Assembly: GCA_041481445.1 (NCBI GenBank)
Contig: JBGPBV010000020.1
Coordinates: 1 to 64,000, forward strand
Direction of reading: 5' to 3'
DNA length: 64,000 nt
Origin: AA29 sp041481445
Lineage (GTDB): Bacteria > Acidobacteriota > Vicinamibacteria > Fen-336
In this document: in pieces, positions 1 through 7,389 of the stretch
How positions within the stretch are numbered: the stretch's first letter is position 1
Layout: each line of letters begins with the position of its first letter
Notes under the pieces: model-generated
Seen by the model: the letters and a program-made list of their open reading frames with translations, nothing else
Databases searched by the model: none
What the model was told of the DNA's origin: nothing
Translations under genes and position numbers: made by a program

Positions 1-162
1 CACGATGGGAATCCCGACGAACGGGATGTGCCCGAAGAACTGGACCCACCACCGGACGCCGACCGTGGGGGGCCGGTGGACGAGGAGCGGAATGACCGCC
101 AGCGACATCACCATCCAGATGAACGGTCCGTAGAGCGCGGCTTCCACAGCGGCTTCATTCAC
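1..162 (-). CDS. Partial membrane protein of unknown function (N-terminal 54 residues)
   Basis: An open frame starts at a GTG (160-162) and runs off the left edge of the window. The 54 visible residues contain two hydrophobic stretches, roughly residues 14-28 and 40-54, separated by a short His/Arg/Pro-rich loop, so an integral membrane protein is likely. It lies 20 nt after the stop of the glycosyltransferase-like gene on the same strand and is probably co-transcribed with it. The start is uncertain: the GGGGGA sequence directly abuts the GTG, and in-frame GTG/ATG codons further in are possible. I do not recognise the family. Confidence 0.45.
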   Translation of the reverse strand, partial: MNEAAVEAALYGPFIWMVMSLAVIPLLVHRPPTVGVRWWVQFFGHIPFVGIPIV

Positions 163-182
163 TCCCCCGTCATGCCGATATC

Positions 183-2288
183 CTAGCGCCGCGATCCGTC
201 GGCGGGACTGACCGTCAGGCGGTCCACGCTCACGCCCTGCTCGGCCGGCTCGCCGCGTCGGTTCCAGGTCGCGGCGTCGAGGCGCACGAGGACGACGCCG
301 TCGCGGTCGGGAACCGCACGAACCCGGTACGGCGCGATCGCGCGCGACACCGTGAACGACGTCTCCGTGCCGTCCGCCGTGCGGACGCGGACGACGGCAG
401 ATTCGAGCGGCGACGGCAGGGGCGAGCCCATCCAGAGGGTCGCCTCGTAGGCAGGGGCCGCCGTCGTCGGGCGCACGCGCAGCCAGGCCCGGTGGCGCGA
501 CCATCGGCCGTCCCGGCGCGGGTTCGAGAATCCGCGCGCCGCGCCGTAGTCGCCTCGCCCCAGCCGGACCTCGTCCGTCATCGGCGCCGGCAGCTCGCGC
601 CAGGCCGCCTCCAGCGCGAGCCACGGGTCCACGTTCCATGAGAACGCGTTCGCCGTTTCCACGGCCTGGGAGGCCTCCTCCGTCCTTCCCGCCGCCGCCA
701 GGAGGGCGGGGGCCACCACCGTCGGGACCCACACGTGCGGCTTGCGCTCGGCCGCGCGCTGGTACGCGGCGAGGGCGCCCGCGGGATCGCCCGCTCGGGC
801 GAGCAGCCCCCCCAGACGGAGCCAGGGCCGCGAGGCCACGGGGTCCGCCCTCGCTGCCCGCTCCGCTTGTCGCACCACTTCGGCGCGATCCCCGGAGGAC
901 GCGGCGACGTCCATCGCATGCAGCGCCGGCCACGCACGCGCGGCGCGGAGCGCCGGGAGGACGTACGGTGCCACCACCAGCGCGACGAGCACACCACCCA
1001 CCGCGAGACCCGCGCGCAGGCGAAGCCGCCCGCCCTCGCCCCGGGCCAGCCGCGCGAGGCCCCCCGCCGCGCCCGCCAGGGCGAGCGGCAGCAGCGTGCT
1101 GCGGTAGCGGATCTCGTTGTGGAAGACGACGACGACCATGAAGAGGTAATAGGCCGTCCAGGCCGCGATCAGCCCGCGCGCCGGCGAACGGGGAGAGGCG
1201 GCGAGGAAGACGGCGAAGAGGACGACGGCGGGCAGCACGATCGCGTCGTCGAGGACGATCAGCGCGGCCTGCCGCCAGAGCGGCATCGGCTCTTCGACCA
1301 CCAACAGCAACTGCAGGCCGTCGGGACGGACGAGGTGCAGGAGGTTGCGCCAGGCCTTCTCCGCAAGCGCGCCCGGCTCCCGCGCGATCCCGCGCAGGGC
1401 GAAGCGCAGCGCCATCGAGCGTTGCTCGGCCAGGGTCGGCTGCGCGCGGATCAGCGCCTCCTGGCGCGCGCGTCGTTCGCCTTCCACGAGCGTGTTGTCG
1501 TCGTAGAGGTTGTAGATGCCGTTGGTCTCGACGGGGACGAAGTCGCCGGTCACGACCGCGTTGCGGATCGTCCAGGGCAGGACGGCCGCGGCCGCGCCGG
1601 CCGCGATCAGCACCGCGCGCGCGAGGGCAAGGCGGTCCCTCCCCTGCGACCAGCGCCAGGCCGCGGCCAGGGGAACGAACGCGGTCGCGACCGAACGCGC
1701 GAGCCCGGAGAGGCCGAGCACGAATCCGCCGGCCAGGGCCATCCATCGTCCGGCACGCCACGCACCGGCCTCCGAGACCGACCGTCGCTCCACCTCCTCC
1801 ACGAGCAGGACGAGGCCGGCCAGGAGCAGCACGTTCGAGACGTTCTCCGTCAGCGTGGACGTGCACTGCTCGATCGCGTGGAAGTCGATCGCGTAGACGA
1901 CGCCGGCCCACAGGCCGAACCGCCCGGCCACGCGGCGGCCCAGATGCGCGGTCAGCACGGCCGCGAGCACGTCGAGCAGGATCTGCGCGACCTGGATCGC
2001 CAGCAGGTGCGGCCCGAAGACGGCCATGAGACCGGCCAGGAACAGGTAGTACAGCGGCGCGATCGTCCACGGACCGAGCCAGAGATGCCAGGCGTCGCTC
2101 GAGAGCACGAACGACCACGGGCGCGGATGCTCGAGGATGGCCAGCGCGCCGTGGAAGTAGTTGTACGGGTGCGAATACAGCAGCGGCTCGTCGGCGGCGA
2201 ACAGGAACAGGGCGCGCGCCAGGAGCGCGGCCAGCGCCGTGGGCACCCACCAGGGCAGGCGGCGGGCGGCCCGCGCGGGCGTGGACAT
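183..2288 (-). CDS. GT-C type membrane glycosyltransferase-like protein with TPR and C-terminal beta domain
   Basis: This 701-residue protein has an N-terminal signal-anchor helix, an acidic Asp-Glu pair at 33-34 just after it, and about ten membrane helices up to residue ~450. That is the layout of GT39/ArnT-like enzymes, which use lipid-linked sugars and carry a catalytic acidic residue in the first external loop. Residues ~460-560 form tetratricopeptide-like helices, and ~570-701 is beta-rich and probably extracytoplasmic. The likely role is sugar transfer to a protein or glycan at the periplasmic face; donor and acceptor cannot be read. It diverges from lolA with 36 nt between the starts. 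Two other large proteins of similar design occur at 49522-51327 and 54381-56915. Confidence 0.6.
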   Translation of the reverse strand: MSTPARAARRLPWWVPTALAALLARALFLFAADEPLLYSHPYNYFHGALAILEHPRPWSFVLSSDAWHLWLGPWTIAPLYYLFLAGLMAVFGPHLLAIQVAQILLDVLAAVLTAHLGRRVAGRFGLWAGVVYAIDFHAIEQCTSTLTENVSNVLLLAGLVLLVEEVERRSVSEAGAWRAGRWMALAGGFVLGLSGLARSVATAFVPLAAAWRWSQGRDRLALARAVLIAAGAAAAVLPWTIRNAVVTGDFVPVETNGIYNLYDDNTLVEGERRARQEALIRAQPTLAEQRSMALRFALRGIAREPGALAEKAWRNLLHLVRPDGLQLLLVVEEPMPLWRQAALIVLDDAIVLPAVVLFAVFLAASPRSPARGLIAAWTAYYLFMVVVVFHNEIRYRSTLLPLALAGAAGGLARLARGEGGRLRLRAGLAVGGVLVALVVAPYVLPALRAARAWPALHAMDVAASSGDRAEVVRQAERAARADPVASRPWLRLGGLLARAGDPAGALAAYQRAAERKPHVWVPTVVAPALLAAAGRTEEASQAVETANAFSWNVDPWLALEAAWRELPAPMTDEVRLGRGDYGAARGFSNPRRDGRWSRHRAWLRVRPTTAAPAYEATLWMGSPLPSPLESAVVRVRTADGTETSFTVSRAIAPYRVRAVPDRDGVVLVRLDAATWNRRGEPAEQGVSVDRLTVSPADGSRR

Positions 2289-2324
2289 CGGGGCGGGGAT
2301 GCTATCATAGCGACGGCTTCGGAA

Positions 2325-2960
2325 ATGCTTTTGGCTCTTGGGCTAACGGGTGTGCTACTGAGCCTGGCCGCGGCCTCTCCCCCGCCCGCGGCCGCGCCGG
2401 CCGAGACCCTGGCCCGGCGCGTGGAAGCCCGGCATCGCCGGGTCTCCGACCTGACCGCCCACTTCGTCCAGACCTACCGCTCGGGCGCGCTCGGCCGCGA
2501 AGTGGTCGAGCGGGGCGTGCTCTCGCTCAAGCCGCCCAGCCGGATGCGGTGGGACTACCGCGACCCCGAGAAGAAGACGTTCGTGTCGGACGGCAAGACC
2601 TCGTACTTCTACGTGCCGGCCGACCGCCAGGTCATCCGGCGCGACCAGGCCGACGCCCGCGACCTTCCGGCCATGCTCCTGTCCGGCCACGCCGACATCG
2701 TCGGCACCTTCGAGGTCGCGCTCGAGACCGCGCCCCCCGGCCTCCAGCGGCTGCGGCTGACTCCGCGCAAGCCGGAGCCGGAGATCGAGCGGCTGTACGT
2801 CGACGTGGACGACGGCGACCGGATCCGGTCCATCCTCGTCATCGACGCCCAGGGGAACCGGAGCCAGTTCGCGTTCGACGCCATCCGCGAGAACGTCGGC
2901 CTCGACGATCGCCTGTTCCGCTTCGAGGTCCCGCGCGGGGTCGAGGTGATCTCCGGGTGA
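2325..2960 (+). CDS. lolA: Outer-membrane lipoprotein carrier protein LolA
   Basis: LolA shuttles lipoproteins through the periplasm from the LolCDE transporter to the outer membrane. The 211-residue product starts with a hydrophobic signal peptide (about residues 1-22). A typical LolA fold follows, with the early 'FVQTYRS' strand and a central 'RMRWDYRDPEKK' segment, as in LolA/DUF2092-type proteins. The ATG at 2325 follows an AT-richer stretch with a TATCAT hexamer at 2303-2308, a weak -10 candidate. The stop TGA overlaps the GTG of the next gene, itself a predicted lipoprotein secretin, so the two are translationally coupled. No LolB, or LolCDE, is visible in the window. Confidence 0.85.
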   Translation: MLLALGLTGVLLSLAAASPPPAAAPAETLARRVEARHRRVSDLTAHFVQTYRSGALGREVVERGVLSLKPPSRMRWDYRDPEKKTFVSDGKTSYFYVPADRQVIRRDQADARDLPAMLLSGHADIVGTFEVALETAPPGLQRLRLTPRKPEPEIERLYVDVDDGDRIRSILVIDAQGNRSQFAFDAIRENVGLDDRLFRFEVPRGVEVISG

Positions 2961-4780
2961 GGCGCGCCACCGGCCTCGTCGCCATGGCCGCGGCCGGGCT
3001 GGCCGCCCTCCTCGCCGGCTGCGCGACCTCCTCCGCCTTCCGCGCCGGCGAGGGCGCCGAGCGCCGCCAGGATTACGACAAGGCCGTGCTCGAGTACTCG
3101 AAGGCGCTCAAGGAGAGCCCGAACAACCTGGATTACCGCGTGAGCCTCGAGCGGGCGCGGCTGCGCGCCTCCCAGGAGCACACTACGGCGGGACGGCGCC
3201 TGGTCGCGCGCGGCCTGTACAAGGAAGCGCTCGACGAGCTCAAGCTCGCCTTCGACCTCAACCCGACCTCCTCCACGCTGCCGCGCGAGATCGAGGCCAC
3301 GGAGGCGCAGCGGCGCGCGGGCACGGCCGCGCCCAGCGTCGAGGACCTGAAGGACCGTGCGCGTGAGCGGTCCCTGCCCGGCCTCGCCCTCGGCCCCGGG
3401 GCCCAGGAGCCCCTCGGGCTCTCCTTCCGCAACGCGAGCCTCCGCGAGACCTACCAGGCCCTGGGCAAGGCCGCCGGCGTCAACTTCGTGTTCGACCCCG
3501 AGTTCCGCGACCAGCCCATCACCATCGACCTGAAGGACGTCAAGTTCGAGCAGGCCATCGGCGCCATCGCCAGCGTGGGGCACACCTTCCACCGCGTGCT
3601 GGACAGCCACGTGCTCATGGTGGTGCCGGACACCCCCAACAAGCGGCGCGACTACGAGCAGCAGGTCGTGAAGACGTTCTTCCTCTCCAACGCCGACCTC
3701 AAGGAGACGATCGACCTGCTGCGCATCGTGCTCGGGGCGCGCCGGGTGGCCCCGCTGCCGGGCGCGAACGCCCTCACCATCAACGACACCCCGGACAAGG
3801 TGGCCGCCGCCGAGCGCATCATCGACGTCGTGGACAAGCAGCGGTCGGAGGTCATGGTCGAGGTGGAGATCCTCGAGGTGAACCGGACCAAGCTCAAGGA
3901 GTACGGGATCGAGATCACCTCGCCGCCGGGGGGGAGCGGGATCGCGGGCGCCATCTTCCCCTCCGGGACGATCACGGAGACGGTGCGCGACTCGGCCGGC
4001 AATGGCCTCTTCGACCGCACGCGCCCGATGACCCTGAACGACAACCCGTACAGCGCCTCCAACCTGATCGTGACCGCCCTGCCCGGCGTGATCTACCGCC
4101 TGCTCCAGACCGACACCTCCTCGCGCATCCTGGCCCAGCCCCAGCTCCGCACCGTGGAGGGCCAGACCGCCCAGGCCCGCTTCGGCGACATGGTCCCGGT
4201 GCCGGTCACGACGTTCTCGCCCATCGCCACCGGGGGCGTGGCCCAGCAACCGGTGACGTCCTTCGAGTACAAGAACGTGGGCGTCAACATCGACATCACG
4301 CCGCGCGTGCACCACGACGGCGAGGTCACCCTCGTCCTCAAGCTCGAGATCTCGCAGGTGGGCCCGCTCTTCCAGAACCTCCCCACCTTCAACAGCCGCA
4401 CGGTCACGAACCAGATACGGCTCAAGGACGGCGAGACCAACATCATCGCGGGCCTGATCAGCGACCGGGAGCAGCACAGCCTCACCGGCATCCCGGGCCT
4501 GGCCAGCCTCCCCTTCGTGGGCCGCCTGTTCGCGCGCAACCACGACGAGGGGTCCCAGACGGACATCGTGATGACCCTGACCCCGCACATCGTCCGGCGG
4601 ACGCAGTTCACGGAGGACGACCTGAAGTCGTTCCAGGTCGGCGGCGAGACCTCGCCCCTCATCTTCGAGGTGCCGCCGATCCCGCCCATCCCCACGCCCC
4701 CGCCGCGCTCGTCCGAGCCCACGCGCATCGAGCCGATCCGGCCGCCGGTGCCGGTGCCGTCGCCGAGCCCGATCACCTGA
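2957..4780 (+). CDS. Lipoprotein secretin (GspD/PilQ family), orphan copy
   Basis: This 607-residue outer-membrane secretin starts at a GTG that overlaps the lolA stop (GTGA). A lipobox 'LLAGC' puts the acylated Cys at residue 22. TPR-like helices cover ~30-120, an N0/STN domain ~154-225, an N1/NolW-like domain ~236-295, and the secretin core ~300-545 with the 'VPVPVTTF' and 'GIPGLASLPFVGRLF' signatures. A Pro-rich tail ends the protein. Secretins form the outer-membrane pore of type II secretion or type IV pili. It resembles the secretin at 36533-39013 in layout but lacks that protein's C-terminal cohesin-like domain and has no assembly genes beside it. It may serve another pilus or secretion locus elsewhere. 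Confidence 0.85.
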   Translation: MRRATGLVAMAAAGLAALLAGCATSSAFRAGEGAERRQDYDKAVLEYSKALKESPNNLDYRVSLERARLRASQEHTTAGRRLVARGLYKEALDELKLAFDLNPTSSTLPREIEATEAQRRAGTAAPSVEDLKDRARERSLPGLALGPGAQEPLGLSFRNASLRETYQALGKAAGVNFVFDPEFRDQPITIDLKDVKFEQAIGAIASVGHTFHRVLDSHVLMVVPDTPNKRRDYEQQVVKTFFLSNADLKETIDLLRIVLGARRVAPLPGANALTINDTPDKVAAAERIIDVVDKQRSEVMVEVEILEVNRTKLKEYGIEITSPPGGSGIAGAIFPSGTITETVRDSAGNGLFDRTRPMTLNDNPYSASNLIVTALPGVIYRLLQTDTSSRILAQPQLRTVEGQTAQARFGDMVPVPVTTFSPIATGGVAQQPVTSFEYKNVGVNIDITPRVHHDGEVTLVLKLEISQVGPLFQNLPTFNSRTVTNQIRLKDGETNIIAGLISDREQHSLTGIPGLASLPFVGRLFARNHDEGSQTDIVMTLTPHIVRRTQFTEDDLKSFQVGGETSPLIFEVPPIPPIPTPPPRSSEPTRIEPIRPPVPVPSPSPIT

Positions 4781-4786
4781 GGCGAC

Positions 4787-4984
4787 ATGACCGCGGGCGG
4801 ATCGACGGACAAGACCGTCGGCCTGATCGGCGGGATCGGGCCGGAGTCGACGATCGAGTACTACCGGCACCTGATCGAGCTGCCCCTGATCTTCCGGGAG
4901 GCGACCAGCGCCTTTCTGCCCCTCCTGGATACGACCGCCATCCACGTGGATAGAATCGTGGCCGAGATGCTGGGAGGCTCGTGA
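4787..4984 (+). pseudogene. Aspartate/glutamate racemase remnant with in-frame internal deletion
   Basis: The 65-residue frame begins with the typical N-terminus of Asp/Glu racemases ('KTVGLIGGIGPEST' then 'EYYR'). At residue ~28-30 it jumps directly to the family's C-terminal segment ('ELPLIF', then 'LPLLDTTAIHV'). A normal family member has about 230 residues, so roughly 160-170 central residues are missing, including both catalytic cysteine regions. The reading frame is kept across the junction. The hexamer CTGATC occurs on both sides of the junction (around 4870-4890), which would suit a short-repeat deletion. It has a GAGG ribosome site and overlaps the next gene. The product cannot be an active racemase. 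An assembly collapse is the main alternative. Confidence 0.7.
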
Positions 4985-5442
4985 TGAAGGCCGGCGCCGG
5001 CCGTGCCATCCTCCTCGCCGGGCTCGTGGCGGGAGTGCTCGACATCCTCGCCGCCATCGCCCTCACCGTCGCGCTGGGCGGCCAGACCGTGCGGATGCTC
5101 AAGGGCATCGCCGGCGGCTTGCTGGGCCGCGCCGCCGCGCAGAAGGGAGGCCTCCCGACGGCCGCCCTCGGACTCTTCCTCCACTTCGTGATCGCGACGG
5201 GGGCGGCGGCGGTGTTCTACGTGGCCAGCCGCAGGATGCCCGTCCTGCTCGCCCGCCCGGTGCTCGCGGGCATCCTGTACGGGGTGGTCGTCTACCTGGT
5301 CATGAACCTGGTCGTCCTGCCGCTCTCCGCCCTCGGGTGGCGACCGCTGGTCCTGAACACCACGACCGCCATCCTGGTCGTGATCCACATGCTGTGCGTC
5401 GGGCTGCCCATCGCGCTCGTCGTGCGGCGCCATTCACGCTGA
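4984..5442 (+). CDS. Small four-helix integral membrane protein (DUF1440/YagU-like)
   Basis: The 152-residue product has four hydrophobic segments, near residues 8-30, 55-80, 88-115 and 122-148. Its general look resembles DUF1440/YagU-like inner-membrane proteins, whose biochemical role is unknown. The ATG at 4984 overlaps the preceding stop (TGATG) and has GGGAGG at 4972-4977, so it is preferred over the GTG at 4981. It shares a tight plus-strand cluster with the racemase remnant and the VOC gene, which gives no functional clue. Confidence 0.55.
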   Translation: MKAGAGRAILLAGLVAGVLDILAAIALTVALGGQTVRMLKGIAGGLLGRAAAQKGGLPTAALGLFLHFVIATGAAAVFYVASRRMPVLLARPVLAGILYGVVVYLVMNLVVLPLSALGWRPLVLNTTTAILVVIHMLCVGLPIALVVRRHSR

Positions 5443-5451
5443 GGTGAGGCC

Positions 5452-5928
5452 ATGATCATCGGAGCACACTCGATCGTCTACAGCGCGAGCCCGGAGGCGG
5501 ACCGCGCCTTCCTGCGCGACGTGCTGAAGCTGCCGCACGTCGACGTCGGAGAGGGCTGGCTGATCTTCGGGCTGCCGCCGGCGGAGGTCGCCGTCCATCC
5601 CGCGGAGGAGAACGACGTCCACGAGCTCTACTTGATGTGCGAGGACGTCGCCGCGTTCGTGACCGCCATGGGGAAGTCGGGCATCACCTGCGAGCCGGTG
5701 CAGAACCAGGGCTGGGGACTGCTCACGCAGTTGCGGCTGCCCGGGGGCGGCAAGATCGGCGTGTACCAGCCGCGGCACGCCCGGCCCAGGACGGTGGCGC
5801 CGAGCGGCGGAGGTGCGAAGCGGGCCCGGCCGAAGCCGTCGCGGGCGAAGGCCAAGGGCCGGACGAAGGCGGCGGCGCGTTCCCGGGCGAAGAAGCCGGC
5901 GAAGGGACGGGCCGGCCGGAAGCGTTAG
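5452..5928 (+). CDS. VOC (glyoxalase-fold) protein with histone H1-like basic tail
   Basis: Residues 1-108 look like a single vicinal-oxygen-chelate module ('SIVYSASPEADRAFLRDVL', 'HELYLMCEDV', 'LRLPGGGKIGVYQPRH'). VOC domains bind a metal and act in lyase, dioxygenase or resistance reactions; the substrate is not evident. Residues 111-158 form a tail of Ala, Lys, Arg, Gly and Pro in which about 20 of 48 residues are basic, like histone H1-type bacterial tails. Such a tail could bind nucleic acid or polyphosphate, but that is inference. The TAG stop overlaps the oppositely oriented TAA of the CNNM gene (TTAG at 5925-5928). Confidence 0.65.
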   Translation: MIIGAHSIVYSASPEADRAFLRDVLKLPHVDVGEGWLIFGLPPAEVAVHPAEENDVHELYLMCEDVAAFVTAMGKSGITCEPVQNQGWGLLTQLRLPGGGKIGVYQPRHARPRTVAPSGGGAKRARPKPSRAKAKGRTKAAARSRAKKPAKGRAGRKR

Positions 5929-7235
5929 GCCTTCACCTCGGCCGGGACGCGGTCGATCTTCACCTTGCTGATGCGGTTCTTCTCGACGTCCACCACGGTG
6001 AGCCGCCAGTCCCCGACCTGCACGACCTCGCCCCCGCGTGGGACCGCGCCCAGGCAGTCGAGCATGAAGCCGGCCACGGTGTCGAAGTCCTCCGACTCCG
6101 GGATGGGGATCTCGTAGTTCTGGCGGAGGTCGGCCGCGGAGACGGTGCCGTCCACGACCAGGGAGCCGTCGCGCATCTTCTCGACCGGCCGCTCCTCCCA
6201 GTCGTACTCATCCTGGATCTCCCCGACGATCTCCTCCAGGAGGTCCTCCAGGGTCACCAGGCCGACCAGCGAACCGTGCTCGTCGATGACGAGCGCGAAG
6301 TGCGTGCGCCGCTTCTGCAGCTCCTTGAGCAGCTCGCCGACCTTCTTGGTCTGGGGCACGAAGTGGACGGGATGGAGGATCTTGCGCAGCACCACCGGCT
6401 GGTGCTTCTCGAGCAGGCGCAGCGCGTCCTTGATGTAGACGACGCCGACCATGTTGTCGGGGCTGCCGTCGAAGACGGGGATGCGGCTGAAGCCGCTCTC
6501 CACCATCAGCCGCCCCACCTCCTCCGGCGGGGTGTCCACGTCGAGGGCGAAGATCTTCGGCCGGGGCACCATCACCTTCTTGACCGCCGTCTCCGAGAAC
6601 TCGAACACGCTGTGGATCAGCTCCTCCTCCGTCTGGTCGAGGACCCCCTGCTCGCGGCCCTCCTTGACCAGGTGCTTGATCTCCTCCTCGGAGACGAACG
6701 TCCGGTGGCCGAGGTCGCGGATCCGGAAGAGGTACAGGACGGCGCGGGTGGAGGCGGTCAGGAAGGCGATCACCACCCGCGAGAACCGGGCCAGCATGTC
6801 CAGCGGCCAGGCCACGATCACCGCGACCGTGTCCGTGAACCGGAGGGCCAGGGCCTTCGGCACCAGCTCGCCCAGGATCAGCTCGACGTAGACGATGGCG
6901 ATCCCGATGATGAACGTGGCCTCGATGGGGGCCGGGATCCAGTTCCCGAGCACGGACTGGTGGATGAACGGCTCCAGGTAACGGCTGGCCAGGTAGCCAC
7001 CGATGACCCCGGCCAGGGTCCCGCACAGCGTGACCCCGATCTGGACCGTGGCCAGGAAGCGGTCCATGTTGTCCTGGAGGCGCTTGACCCAGCGGGCGCC
7101 CCGGCTGCCCTCCGCGATGAGCTGCTCGACGCGGCTCCGCCGCATCGAAAGGACGGCGATCTCGCTCCCGGAGAAGAAGCCGTTCCCCAGCAGGCACAAG
7201 AAGATGGCGAGGATGAGGACGACCGGTGTCGTCAC
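5925..7235 (-). CDS. CNNM/CorC-type transporter (DUF21, CBS pair, CorC_HlyC domain)
   Basis: The 436-residue product has the hemolysin-C/CNNM architecture. An N-terminal DUF21 membrane domain (about 1-190) begins with 'GNGFFSGSEIAVLS' and has three to four helices. Two CBS domains lie at ~205-325, with 'PRPKIFALDVDTPPEE' and 'LVIDEHGSLVGLVTLEDLLEE'. A CorC_HlyC domain closes the protein (~340-430). Characterised members export Mg2+ or other divalent ions and sense adenine nucleotides with the CBS pair. It is monocistronic, diverges from lpdA, and meets the VOC gene tail to tail. Confidence 0.85.
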   Translation of the reverse strand: MTTPVVLILAIFLCLLGNGFFSGSEIAVLSMRRSRVEQLIAEGSRGARWVKRLQDNMDRFLATVQIGVTLCGTLAGVIGGYLASRYLEPFIHQSVLGNWIPAPIEATFIIGIAIVYVELILGELVPKALALRFTDTVAVIVAWPLDMLARFSRVVIAFLTASTRAVLYLFRIRDLGHRTFVSEEEIKHLVKEGREQGVLDQTEEELIHSVFEFSETAVKKVMVPRPKIFALDVDTPPEEVGRLMVESGFSRIPVFDGSPDNMVGVVYIKDALRLLEKHQPVVLRKILHPVHFVPQTKKVGELLKELQKRRTHFALVIDEHGSLVGLVTLEDLLEEIVGEIQDEYDWEERPVEKMRDGSLVVDGTVSAADLRQNYEIPIPESEDFDTVAGFMLDCLGAVPRGGEVVQVGDWRLTVVDVEKNRISKVKIDRVPAEVKA

Positions 7236-7389
7236 GGCGTGAAGCTTGCCCTCATGGATAGCCGCTCATCTTATCAGATCAGGATGGCGGCGCCCTGTCC
7301 CATGACCCGAGCCACCTTGTCTCCCCCGGCGGTCTTTGATAGCGTGGCGTCCGGGACGCGCGACCGATCCGAGAGCAGGAGGGAAAGCC

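Noticed and set aside
2282..2308. Possible sigma-70 promoter for lolA (TGGACA and TATCAT)
   Set aside because: The spacer is only 15 bp and the -35 lies inside the divergent gene; too weak to list as a feature.
2609..4945. A 778-residue open frame on the minus strand across the orphan secretin
   Set aside because: It is rich in Arg, Gly and Ala with no recognisable domain and mirrors the secretin gene. Long antisense frames are expected at this GC content.
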